A stretch of 7,989 nucleotides of DNA from Phascolarctobacterium sp. (GCA_016302525.1 JAEDNJ010000069.1:1-7989); one strand, 5' to 3'; positions 1-6,099 are shown, counted from the stretch's first letter. Numbers and translations are program-made. Notes: a model not told the origin generated them from the letters alone.

Positions 1-12
1 AGCCACAAGAAT

Positions 13-64
13 GATTACTATCAGCTCTACTAAAGAAAATTGGCTACAGAGAAAAGAAGCTTTA
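13..64 (+). repeat. Imperfect direct repeat, copy 1
   Basis: This 52-bp stretch matches 89-140 at about 41 of 52 positions without gaps, at an offset of 76 bp. The best conserved core is TACTAAAG at 28-35 (104-111 in copy 2), followed by AATTG, CTACAG and AGAAGC. The copies have diverged and neither shows an open reading frame or an obvious hairpin. It may be a decayed duplication or part of a dispersed intergenic repeat; the sequence alone does not decide. Confidence 0.55.
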
Positions 65-88
65 GCTATATTTTTAAGCTATATGAAA

Positions 89-140
89 GATTGCTATAAG
101 CATTACTAAAGAGAATTGTCTACAGTGCTGAGAAGCCTTA
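89..140 (+). repeat. Imperfect direct repeat, copy 2
   Basis: This is the second copy of the 52-bp repeat at 13-64. It also holds the 10-mer AAGCATTACT (98-107), which recurs at 2934-2943 between the divergent MFS and ATP-grasp genes. That hints that the repeat belongs to a wider family of intergenic sequences. Confidence 0.55.
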
Positions 141-245
141 TATAAAATTTAAAGCTACGAAAAGAATTTAAGGGCTATTCAAAGCTAAGCCATACAAAAG
201 GCAAAATATAAAAGTTTTTTTATATATAATGCTCCAAATACGCAT

Positions 246-273
246 TTTACATTTTATATTAAAGTAGTATAAT
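246..273 (+). promoter_or_regulatory. Sigma-A-type promoter of the carrier gene
   Basis: A -35 element TTTACA (246-251, 5 of 6 to consensus) lies 16 bp from a perfect TATAAT (268-273). The start of transcription would fall near 280, giving a leader of about 40 nt before the ATG at 318. It is the best promoter match in the first 317 bases. Confidence 0.65.
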
Positions 274-294
274 AGAAGCAAAGCTTATGCTTCT
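274..294. promoter_or_regulatory. Dyad overlapping the transcription start; candidate operator
   Basis: AGAAGCA (274-280) and TGCTTCT (288-294) form a perfect 7-bp inverted repeat with a 7-nt centre. It begins directly after the -10 box, so the predicted transcript would start inside or just after the left arm. A DNA operator is therefore more likely than an mRNA hairpin. The left half with its preceding T is the word TAGAAGCA, which recurs in two other intergenic regions. No regulator gene is adjacent. Confidence 0.4.
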
Positions 295-317
295 GCGATT
301 TTGGGAGGTTATGAAAG

Positions 318-1577
318 ATGAACATGGCTTTATTTTCCTTAATATTATTGGTCTTGGCGATTTTACTAGGCTTTTTCCGCAAAATGAATGCGGGCCTGAT
401 TGCTATTGGCTTTTCCTTAATTTTAGGAAGGGTAGCAGGCATACCTGATAAGCAGATTATTGCTGGCTTTAGCTACAATCTCTTCCTCACGCTTTTGGGT
501 GTTACCTATTTATTTAGCTTGGCGCAAAACAATGGCACCTTAAAGCTCATTGCCTTAAAGGTGGTTTCCCTAGCTGGCAAACGCACCTATCTTGTGCCCG
601 TCTACATCTTTGTTTTCTCGACTATCCTGTCGGCAATCGGTCCTGGCTGTATTCCTACCATGGCTATTATGATGGTTTTTGCTATGACCTTGGCCGCAGA
701 GCTTAACATTCACCCTGCTATGCTCAGCGCTATTGTCGTGCTCAGCGCCTCTGGTGGCGGTGTCTCTCCTATAGCTCCCACAGGTATTATCGCGATTAAC
801 GCCTGTGCAGCAGGTGGCATGACCCAGGATGTAGGTATTCCCTTTTTAATCAACGGTGTCGTTTCTGCTGCGGTTTATTCTGCAGTAGTTTATATTTTCT
901 TTGGCGGCTATAAGGTGAAATCTGTGGATTCCGAGGCGATGAAGATTAAGGAAAGCTTTAATCGCAACCAGCTCATAACTATTGCCGGCATTGCTGCTAT
1001 GATTGTCATGGTTATGATTTTTAAGTATAATGTTGGCCTCGTAAGCTTCTTGATTGCAGCCGTTCTCTCTGCTCTGGGCGTTGCTGATGAAACTGATGCT
1101 TTAAAGAAGGTTCCCTGGGGCACCCTTGTTTTGGTTAGCGGCGTTAGCGTTCTCATTAATCTCATCTCGAAGCTGGGCGGTATCAAAATGCTTTCGGCAG
1201 CCCTTGCTTCTGTCATGACACCTTCTACCGCAACTGCCATCGTCAGCCTTAGTGCGGGTCTGCTTTCGTGGGTTAGCTCCACCTCTGGCGTAGTTATGCC
1301 CACCCTTATCCCGACAGTTCCAGGTATCGTAGAAGCTATGCACGGAGCTGTAGACCCCGTAGAAATGGCAACCGCCCTTTCCATGGTATCGCATACGGGC
1401 GGCATTAGTCCTCTTTCCACTGGCGGCGGCTTAGCTCTCGCAGCTTATACCTCTGTGGCTCAATCCTCCGCAGAGGAACAGCAGAAGCTTTTCGTCACCA
1501 TGTTTGCTGTATCTGCTGCGGGCGTGGCCTTCCTCAGCTTTATGGCCTATCTGGGGCTGTTTAAATGGTTTATTTAA
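318..1577 (+). CDS. MatC-like / ion-transporter-superfamily carboxylate carrier
   Basis: This is a polytopic inner-membrane carrier of 419 residues, predicted to be secondary transport of an organic anion, most likely a di- or monocarboxylate. The N-terminus (about 1-150) resembles the MatC dicarboxylate-carrier domain, with an early GFFRKMNAGLIAIGF segment. Two halves are joined by a hydrophilic stretch at about 199-218. Each half has a Gly/Ser/Pro-rich re-entrant-type loop: SASGGGVSPIAPTG (143-156) and SHTGGISPLSTGGG (358-371). Further polar breaks occur at GPGCIPTM (108-115) and SSTSGVVMPT (320-329). This pseudo-symmetry fits the ion transporter superfamily, which also holds SLC13-type carriers. 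The ATG at 318 follows GGAGG (304-308) with 9-nt spacing; an ATG at 311 is too close to that site. The gene stands alone, with its own promoter and a strong terminator. The substrate cannot be read from the sequence. Confidence 0.8.
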   Translation: MNMALFSLILLVLAILLGFFRKMNAGLIAIGFSLILGRVAGIPDKQIIAGFSYNLFLTLLGVTYLFSLAQNNGTLKLIALKVVSLAGKRTYLVPVYIFVFSTILSAIGPGCIPTMAIMMVFAMTLAAELNIHPAMLSAIVVLSASGGGVSPIAPTGIIAINACAAGGMTQDVGIPFLINGVVSAAVYSAVVYIFFGGYKVKSVDSEAMKIKESFNRNQLITIAGIAAMIVMVMIFKYNVGLVSFLIAAVLSALGVADETDALKKVPWGTLVLVSGVSVLINLISKLGGIKMLSAALASVMTPSTATAIVSLSAGLLSWVSSTSGVVMPTLIPTVPGIVEAMHGAVDPVEMATALSMVSHTGGISPLSTGGGLALAAYTSVAQSSAEEQQKLFVTMFAVSAAGVAFLSFMAYLGLFKWFI

Positions 1578-1597
1578 GATGACGACAGAAAAAACAT

Positions 1598-1630
1598 ATC
1601 CCTAGTCCGGCGCTCGGACTAGGGATTTTT
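1598..1630 (+). terminator. Intrinsic terminator, probably bidirectional
   Basis: A perfect 12-bp stem (1598-1609 with 1615-1626) closes a 5-nt loop and is followed by a T run to 1630. It lies 20 bp after the carrier stop codon. On the other strand the same stem is followed, after three bases, by a run of six T (the A run at about 1589-1594). It can therefore also end the converging MFS transcript, whose stop is at 1638-1640. Confidence 0.9.
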
Positions 1631-1637
1631 GCTTTAT

Positions 1638-2864
1638 CTACAGGTTAGACGGCTTTTTCACTCTGCTAAAGTAAGAATATGCTGCTACAGACATTAAAAT
1701 TACGCCTGTGCAGACCAAAACATAGCGTGTAGGCAGAAAGCTGCCCAAAAAGCTGCCCAAAAGTGGTCCGCAGACACCGCCAAACTGATTTGCTGCAGCC
1801 ATGAGGCCAAAGGCTCTGCCACGCATTTTCGTGTCTGTAATAGTAGTAGCGTAGGAATTGATATTGGGAATAGCACCAGCTAAAAACAAGCCATAGACAA
1901 ACTGAATGGCCGCAAACTGCCAGACATTATGCACGAAGGCTTGAAAAAGGTTGATAAAGCCGCCGCAGAAAACTACGAAAGCAAAGGTCTTGACATAGCC
2001 CATGCTCTGTCCGCGTTTACCCCAAAAGGTAGCAGTCACGATACCAGCTAAGCCCGCCAGCGAAAAAATCCAACCGGCAAACTTAATAGAGGTGTCATCC
2101 ATGACCCCACGTAGCTCGCCTACATACATCGTAACCAGCGGCTGAATGACCATGACAACGCCCTGAATGGCAAAAATCATGGCCATAACATAGTAAATAT
2201 CCTTAGTCTTAAGCGCTTCCTTTAAATCAAGCAGCACGCTTAAATCCAGCTTATGCTTACCCTGGGTAAAGGGCAAATCCTTGACGAGAAAGAAAATCAA
2301 AGCGGAGCCAAACCAGAGAGCGCCACCAGCCAGATAAAAGGTTGTCCGCATACCGAACCAGCTGCTTAAATAGCCGCCCAGCAAGGGGCCAATGATCGTG
2401 CCGCTAAAGAGCGCGGACTGCATGAGGCCCATGCCCCAGCCCATCTTATGCTCAGGCAGGCTTTGGGAAGCCAAGGACATACAGGCAGGGACAAAGCCTG
2501 CTACCATGCCTGTCAGGGTACGCACCACCAAAAGCTGATACACATCCTGACACATAGCGGTCAAAAAATAAGTAAGCCCCAGGCCAATACCAGCTCTGAG
2601 AGCCATCTTTTTTTGTCCGACCTTGTCTGCCAGAGCACCCCAGCAGGGCGCCATCACAGCCGACCAAAAGAAGGTCGCAGCAAAGACAAGGCCCGTCCAC
2701 AGGCTGACCTCAGCCTGAGAAACCTTCATCTCCTTTAATAGATAGACGGGCAAAAAGGGCACGCACATGGTATAGCTGGCGCAGCAAAAAATTACGGCTA
2801 TCCACAGCACCGTCAAATTGATTTTCCAATTAATGCCATTGTTTTCCTTTGTATTAGCATCCAT
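1638..2864 (-). CDS. MFS transporter, DHA1-type (drug/proton antiporter-like)
   Basis: This is a 408-residue protein with 12 likely membrane segments, usual for the major facilitator superfamily. Motif A is seen as WGALADKVGQKKMAL (75-89) in the loop after segment 2. The segment-4 arginine is R115 in VVRTLTG. A motif C-like GTIIGPLLGGYLSSWFG (155-171), typical of 12-segment proton antiporters, sits in segment 5. A hydrophilic central loop (about 196-222) separates the halves. It probably exports a small amphiphilic compound by proton exchange; the substrate is not predictable. The start is the ATG at 2864, because AGAGGTG (2871-2877, complement) lies 6 nt upstream. A longer version from a GTG at 2873 would start inside that ribosome binding site. 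The gene is divergent from the ATP-grasp operon and converges on the carrier gene. Confidence 0.85.
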   Translation of the reverse strand: MDANTKENNGINWKINLTVLWIAVIFCCASYTMCVPFLPVYLLKEMKVSQAEVSLWTGLVFAATFFWSAVMAPCWGALADKVGQKKMALRAGIGLGLTYFLTAMCQDVYQLLVVRTLTGMVAGFVPACMSLASQSLPEHKMGWGMGLMQSALFSGTIIGPLLGGYLSSWFGMRTTFYLAGGALWFGSALIFFLVKDLPFTQGKHKLDLSVLLDLKEALKTKDIYYVMAMIFAIQGVVMVIQPLVTMYVGELRGVMDDTSIKFAGWIFSLAGLAGIVTATFWGKRGQSMGYVKTFAFVVFCGGFINLFQAFVHNVWQFAAIQFVYGLFLAGAIPNINSYATTITDTKMRGRAFGLMAAANQFGGVCGPLLGSFLGSFLPTRYVLVCTGVILMSVAAYSYFSRVKKPSNL

Positions 2865-2875
2865 ATTTAACACCT

Positions 2876-2909
2876 CTTAACACAGTGTATTATACCACTA
2901 ATTGTTAAG
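2876..2909. promoter_or_regulatory. Nested dyad over the MFS promoter; candidate operator
   Basis: CTTAACA (2876-2882) pairs with TGTTAAG (2903-2909). Inside it AGTG (2884-2887) pairs with CACT (2896-2899). The -10 box of the MFS promoter lies at the centre. Two nested half-site pairs spanning a promoter suggest binding of a dimeric repressor, as with the local TetR- or MarR-type regulators that often control efflux genes. No such regulator gene is in the window. Confidence 0.45.
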
Positions 2910-2917
2910 TTTTTACA
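2889..2917 (-). promoter_or_regulatory. Extended -10 promoter of the MFS gene
   Basis: On the complement, TATAAT (2889-2894) is preceded by TGG, giving the extended -10 form TGnTATAAT. The -35 position 17 bp upstream is only TGTAAA (2912-2917, 3 of 6), which an extended -10 can compensate. Transcription would begin near 2882, leaving a leader of under 20 nt that just includes the ribosome binding site. Confidence 0.6.
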
Positions 2918-2930
2918 GTCTGAATCTGCT

Positions 2931-2948
2931 TAGAAGCATTACTTAGCT
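2931..2948 (+). repeat. Two-block intergenic motif TAGAAGCA / ACTTAGCT
   Basis: TAGAAGCA (2931-2938) is followed by ACTTAGCT (2941-2948). The same two words occur in the same order upstream of the aminotransferase gene (7787-7794 and 7803-7810) with wider spacing, and TAGAAGCA also overlaps the carrier promoter (273-280). It could be a regulator half-site or a remnant of a dispersed repeat. Confidence 0.35.
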
Positions 2949-2975
2949 AATGTTTTTCTTTTCCTATATATTATA

Positions 2976-3009
2976 TTGACAAAATCACTGTAACTTAGTA
3001 AACTATAAT
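2976..3009 (+). promoter_or_regulatory. Promoter of the ATP-grasp/alpha-E/transglutaminase operon
   Basis: A perfect TTGACA (2976-2981) is followed at 17 bp by TAAACT (2999-3004, 4 of 6). A perfect TATAAT (3004-3009) overlaps that but is 22 bp from TTGACA, beyond the usual range, and has no other good -35. Either -10 choice puts the transcript start at about 3011-3016, on the edge of the leader hairpin. The operon leader is then about 105 nt. Confidence 0.6.
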
Positions 3010-3013
3010 TAGT

Positions 3014-3048
3014 GGCAGAGAAGCGATTGTGTTTCTTTGCCTTTTTTT
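3014..3048 (+). terminator. Terminator-like hairpin in the operon leader (candidate attenuator)
   Basis: A 9-bp stem with one G-T wobble (3014-3022 with 3033-3041) and a 10-nt loop is followed at once by seven T (3042-3048). This is the form of an intrinsic terminator on the plus strand. It sits at the predicted 5' end of the transcript and before the first gene at 3120. No plus-strand gene precedes it since the carrier, which has its own terminator. TTGCC (3037-3041), part of the 3' arm, can pair instead with GGCAA (3055-3059), giving a possible competing fold. The stem is moderate in strength (four G-C pairs), so read-through is expected. Confidence 0.5.
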
Positions 3049-3119
3049 ACAGCTGGCAAGTTTTTATAGACGGCTGCTGTGTGCTGCAACCCCAAAACAA
3101 GAGAGAAAGGAGTATCCCT

Positions 3120-4430
3120 ATGCAAAGCTTAGTCAAATATACAGACAATATTAACAAGCTTTTAGCTCGCTTCGGTGTAAAGTTTGGTATCTACAAAAAC
3201 AACACCTTCCATGAGCAGCTCTTCCCCTTTGATGCTATCCCCCGCGTTATCACTGCCGAGGAATTTGATTCCTTGGAAAAAGGGCTTATCCAACGCGTTA
3301 ATGCCCTCAATATGTTCCTCTATGACATTTACCATGAAAAACGCATTATCAAGGACAAGGTAATTCCAGAGGAATTTGTTTTTTCCTCCTCTGGTTATTT
3401 GCCGCAATGTATGGGTATTGCTCCTTCTCGTAACATATATTCGCATATTTCTGGTATCGACCTCGTGCAGGCCAAGGATAAAACCTGGTATATCCTAGAG
3501 GATAACCTGCGTATCCCCTCTGGTGCCTCCTATCCCTTGATTGCCCGCAAGCTGTGCCGTATTGCCAGCCCCGAAACCTACGCTAACAATGCTATCGTAG
3601 ATAATCGCAACTATGGCACAATGCTCACCAAGGTTATGAACCATGTCAATACAGGCGGTATTTCCGTTATCTTAACCCCAGGCCGCTTTAATGCAGCCTT
3701 CTTTGAGCATGCTTATCTGGCAGAGCAAACGCACAGCGTTCTGGCTATGCCCAACGACCTTTATGTAGAAAACAATCAGGTTTATTATAGAGCCATGGAT
3801 AAGCCGCAGCGCGTAGGCGTTATCTATCGCCGCATTTCCGATGAGTACCTAGACCCGCTCACCTTCCTGCCTGAATCCGTCATTGGCGTGCCCAACCTGA
3901 TGAATGCTTATAGAGCTGGCAATGTAGCGATTATGAACGCTCCTGGCAATGGTGTAGCAGATGATAAGGGTCTGTACTACTTCGTGCCTGCTATGGTTAA
4001 ATACTATCTGGGCGAGGATTCTATTACGAATAACGCTCCTACTTACTTGATGTTCTACGACAAGGACCGTGAATATGCCTTAGCTAATTTTGACAAGCTT
4101 GTCTTTAAGGATGTATCCGAGGCTGGCGGCTATGGCGTTGTCTTTGGTCGTGACATGGACAGCAAGCAAAAAGAAGAATTCAAGGCTCTTATCAAGAAGG
4201 AAGCGCGTCGCTTTATTGCCCAGGAAATTATCGACTTCATTGACCTGCCCATCATGGACAACGGCCAAGAGGTTCTGCGCAAGGCAGATTTGCGTGCCTT
4301 CGTGCTCAGCGGCGAGACTACCAAGGTTTGGCCCTCTGGCTTAACTCGTTTCTCCCGCAATCCTGATTCCTTTATCGTAAACAGCTCTCAAGGAGGAGGT
4401 TTCAAAGACACATGGGTATTATCTCGTTAG
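3120..4430 (+). CDS. Circularly permuted ATP-grasp ligase (COG2308 type)
   Basis: This is a predicted cytoplasmic ATP-dependent carboxylate-amine ligase of 436 residues, of the circularly permuted ATP-grasp family (formerly DUF404/DUF407). Visible family motifs in order are: ILEDNLRIPSGASY (125-138), YRRISDEYLDPLTF (236-249), NVAIMNAPGNGVADDKGLYY (268-287), the Gly-rich nucleotide-loop-like VFKDVSEAGGYGVV (328-341), DLRAFVLSG (390-398), and the C-terminal signature SGLTRF (406-411) plus VNSSQGGGFKDTWVL (420-434). The set is essentially complete, so the enzyme should be active. The ATG at 3120 follows GAAAGGAG; an in-frame GTG at 3012 falls in the promoter and leader hairpin and would add a Cys-rich non-family extension. 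The last 19 bases overlap the next gene, so translation is probably coupled. Family members are predicted to form peptide or amide bonds; substrate and product are not known from the sequence. Confidence 0.88.
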   Translation: MQSLVKYTDNINKLLARFGVKFGIYKNNTFHEQLFPFDAIPRVITAEEFDSLEKGLIQRVNALNMFLYDIYHEKRIIKDKVIPEEFVFSSSGYLPQCMGIAPSRNIYSHISGIDLVQAKDKTWYILEDNLRIPSGASYPLIARKLCRIASPETYANNAIVDNRNYGTMLTKVMNHVNTGGISVILTPGRFNAAFFEHAYLAEQTHSVLAMPNDLYVENNQVYYRAMDKPQRVGVIYRRISDEYLDPLTFLPESVIGVPNLMNAYRAGNVAIMNAPGNGVADDKGLYYFVPAMVKYYLGEDSITNNAPTYLMFYDKDREYALANFDKLVFKDVSEAGGYGVVFGRDMDSKQKEEFKALIKKEARRFIAQEIIDFIDLPIMDNGQEVLRKADLRAFVLSGETTKVWPSGLTRFSRNPDSFIVNSSQGGGFKDTWVLSR

Positions 4431-5077
4431 AAAAATCTAATCACCTATACTGGCTCGCACGCTATTCCGAGCGTGCCTTCACCACCATCAAAACCTTTAT
4501 GGATGCTTATGACCGTATGCTGGATGCCGACCCTACGGCTTATCAGCACGTTTGCGCTAAGCTTTCCATTCCTGATAAATACGGCAGCAAGGAGGTTTTC
4601 GTTGTCAACTATCTCTTTGACGAAAGCGACCCCCATTCTGTTATCTCTAACCTCAAATGTGCCTGCGATAACGCCATGGTTATGCGCGACCTGATTTCCT
4701 CCACCTCTCTGTCCTATGTTCAGCTGTCCTTAGATACGATGATTGCTGCTAAGCACAGAGATTTCTGCCTGCTGGATCTGCAGGAGGTGCTGGATAATAT
4801 TTATGCCTTCTGGGGCTGCGTAGACGACCAGGTTGAAAGCTCTGCCTGCCGTAACATCTTAAAATTCGGTCGTTATTTAGAGCGTCTTGACCTTTTCATT
4901 CGCCTTGAATACGATAGACCAGCCATCATCAAGGCTTATGACCATATGAAATATCGTTTAAGCCGTTCTAATATTGCCTATAGCGAGCTCGACTTTAACC
5001 TGTTCAGCGGCACCCTACTTAAGGGCGAGGATTTGAACGCTGCTTTGTGGAATCTCAATAACATTTATAAGGACTGA
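4412..5077 (+). CDS. Alpha-E domain protein (formerly DUF403), short form
   Basis: This is an all-helical protein of 221 residues and the regular operon partner of circularly permuted ATP-grasp ligases. Family signatures are the N-terminal LYWLARYSERA (12-22, compare LYWLGRYxERAE), the helix NLKCACDNAMVMRDLIS (80-96, in place of the usual Arg/Glu-rich ARENAR..RDxIS), FWG (133-135), and FGRYLERLD (152-160). Alpha-E proteins are often around 300 residues, so this copy is short, although both ends carry normal motifs; the loss appears internal. The ATG at 4412 lies inside the ATP-grasp gene, 12 nt after AGGAGG (4394-4399), a longish gap. The stop is 5 bp before the next gene. The biochemical role is unknown; a helical scaffold or partner for the ligase is the working idea. 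Confidence 0.83.
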   Translation: MGIISLEKSNHLYWLARYSERAFTTIKTFMDAYDRMLDADPTAYQHVCAKLSIPDKYGSKEVFVVNYLFDESDPHSVISNLKCACDNAMVMRDLISSTSLSYVQLSLDTMIAAKHRDFCLLDLQEVLDNIYAFWGCVDDQVESSACRNILKFGRYLERLDLFIRLEYDRPAIIKAYDHMKYRLSRSNIAYSELDFNLFSGTLLKGEDLNAALWNLNNIYKD

Positions 5078-5082
5078 TATTT

Positions 5083-5859
5083 GTGCGCAAACTAGAATTT
5101 CTCTACGAAATGAAGCTGGAGTTTGATGGAGATGTTACCTGGCACAGCTTCTGCCTACGCTGCCTGCCCAGGATGACCTGCTTTCAGCATATCAAACAGC
5201 TCTCAGTAGAAATCAGCCCCTATACCTCTATTACCAATGTAGTTGATGCCTTTGGCAATAGAATGTGCTCCGGCTATATCGAAGAGCCTCATAACTACTT
5301 TTCCTTTAGAATTGCCGGCACAGCTATTACCAATAGCGAAAACATCGACATGAGCTTAGCCAATCCTCTGTACCGCTATCACACACCGCAGACGACCTTA
5401 ACGCACGGCTACGAAAAGTTTCTTGAGGCTGCCAGCGATAAGAGGGACCCAGTGCAAAAGGTTATGGCTATGAGCGACCTGCTCTATAAGGACTTTGTCT
5501 ATAAGTCTCACACCACCAACACCAAGACCACAGCTCAGCAGGCTCTTGACCAGGGCTGCGGCGTATGTCAGGATTATTCTCACATTCTCATTGCTCTGTG
5601 CAGAATGTTGAAGATTCCTGCACGCTACATTGCCGGCTTCATGTTCGGAGAGGGTGCCACCCACGCCTGGGTAGAGTTCTTTGCCCGCGGTCACTGGATT
5701 GCCATTGACCCTACTAATGACTGTCTGGTGGATGATAAATATATCAAGCTCAACGAAGGCAGAGACGCTAGCGATTGCATTATCGACAAAGGGCTGTTCT
5801 ACGGCAATGTACGCCAAGTACAAACCGTAAACGTTTCTGTAAAAGAAATTTCTCTTTAA
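5083..5859 (+). CDS. Transglutaminase-like protein with N-terminal beta domain
   Basis: This 258-residue protein has a bacterial transglutaminase-associated N-terminal domain (about 1-100, with the marker VVDAFGN at 53-59) and a transglutaminase/peptidase core. The catalytic triad is visible: Cys162 in GCGVCQDYSH (158-167), His194 in ATHAWVEFF (192-200) and Asp209 in IDPTND (208-213). The tail GRDASDCIIDKGLFYG (226-241) matches the family's usual GRDxxDxxxxxGxxxG ending. There is no signal peptide, so it is probably cytosolic. The start is GTG at 5083, preceded by AAGGA (about 5069-5073), 5 bp after the alpha-E stop and followed at the end by a terminator. It is the third gene of the ATP-grasp/alpha-E operon. 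In such systems it is predicted to act as a peptidase or transferase on the ligase product; the actual activity is not shown here. Confidence 0.87.
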   Translation: MRKLEFLYEMKLEFDGDVTWHSFCLRCLPRMTCFQHIKQLSVEISPYTSITNVVDAFGNRMCSGYIEEPHNYFSFRIAGTAITNSENIDMSLANPLYRYHTPQTTLTHGYEKFLEAASDKRDPVQKVMAMSDLLYKDFVYKSHTTNTKTTAQQALDQGCGVCQDYSHILIALCRMLKIPARYIAGFMFGEGATHAWVEFFARGHWIAIDPTNDCLVDDKYIKLNEGRDASDCIIDKGLFYGNVRQVQTVNVSVKEISL

Positions 5860-5867
5860 TCTAAAGT

Positions 5868-5901
5868 AAGACCTGTCGGGGCTAAGCCGGCAGGTCTTTT
5901 T
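5868..5901 (+). terminator. Intrinsic terminator of the ATP-grasp operon
   Basis: A 12-bp stem with one T-G wobble (5868-5879 with 5887-5898) encloses a 7-nt loop and ends in a T run to 5901. It begins 8 bp after the transglutaminase stop codon and separates the operon from the following unit, which has its own promoter. Confidence 0.9.
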
Positions 5902-5925
5902 CCTTAATCTTTTACCCTGCTCTTG

Positions 5926-5954
5926 TTGCAAAAAATTAATTTTTACTATATAAT
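5926..5954 (+). promoter_or_regulatory. Promoter of the PH-like protein / universal stress protein unit
   Basis: TTGCAA (5926-5931, 4 of 6) lies 17 bp from a perfect TATAAT (5949-5954). The predicted transcript start is near 5961, leaving a long leader of about 140 nt to the preferred start codon at 6100. This rules out an in-frame TTG at 5923, which lies upstream of the -35 box. Confidence 0.6.
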
Positions 5955-5977
5955 AAAGGATACAACAATAATATGCA

Positions 5978-6010
5978 GCAGGGCAATCTCCTTTGCTACT
6001 ATTGCTCTGC
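5978..6010 (+). promoter_or_regulatory. Leader hairpin with an anti-Shine-Dalgarno-like loop
   Basis: A 10-bp stem with one G-T wobble (5978-5987 with 6001-6010) displays a 13-nt loop. TCCTTTG in the loop (5989-5995) is the exact complement of CAAAGGA (6084-6090), the proposed ribosome binding site of the downstream gene. No T run follows, so it is not a terminator. It could sequester the ribosome site or bind ribosomal RNA; this is inferred from complementarity only. Confidence 0.35.
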
Positions 6011-6099
6011 TTACAAAAAAATACCTAGCAGGGAGTGACATTTTGCATATGCCACAGGTCTTGCTATGGACAAAATTCAGCTACAAAGGATGTGCAATT

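Larger units (their letters stand above)
1..245. other. AT-rich non-coding region upstream of the carrier gene
   Basis: I see no convincing coding region here on either strand. The DNA is rich in A and T and in the short word GCTA (at about 43, 65, 78, 93, 154, 174 and 184). It contains the direct repeat listed separately and an 8-bp AT-only inverted repeat (206-213 with 218-225, 4-nt loop). That hairpin runs into ATAAT and could act as a weak terminator or simply reflect base composition. A TATAAT word at 225-230 has no good -35 partner. The upstream gene, if any, ends outside the window. Confidence 0.6.

Noticed and set aside
206..225. AT-only 8-bp inverted repeat as a terminator for an unseen upstream gene
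   Set aside because: The stem has no G-C pair and the following sequence is not a T run, so it is mentioned only as part of the non-coding region.
908..1420. 170-codon open frame on the complement inside the carrier gene
   Set aside because: It lies wholly within a well-supported membrane carrier, has no ribosome binding site or promoter of note, and its product has no recognisable domain.
2865..2873. Earlier GTG start (2873) for the MFS gene
   Set aside because: That GTG is part of the AGAGGTG ribosome binding site that serves the ATG at 2864.
3012..3119. N-terminal extension of the ATP-grasp protein from a GTG at 3012
   Set aside because: The GTG overlaps the predicted transcript start and leader hairpin, has no ribosome binding site, and the extra 36 residues are Cys/Phe-rich and unlike the family. 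The ATG at 3120 has a good GAAAGGAG site.
5398..5931. 177-codon open frame on the complement over the transglutaminase gene and terminator
   Set aside because: It is antisense to a gene with a complete catalytic triad and runs through the terminator stem; it reads as a by-product of the sense codons.
5973..6038. 21-codon reading frame in the leader (ATG at 5973)
   Set aside because: The only purine-rich site (AAAGGA, 5955-5960) lies upstream of the predicted transcript start and is 12 nt away, and the peptide shows no codon run or other sign of a leader peptide.
5923..6099. N-terminal extension of the PH-like protein from a TTG at 5923
   Set aside because: It begins upstream of the -35 box of the unit's own promoter and so would not be transcribed from it; the added sequence shows no family feature. 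Shorter alternatives at 6043 and 6049 remain possible.
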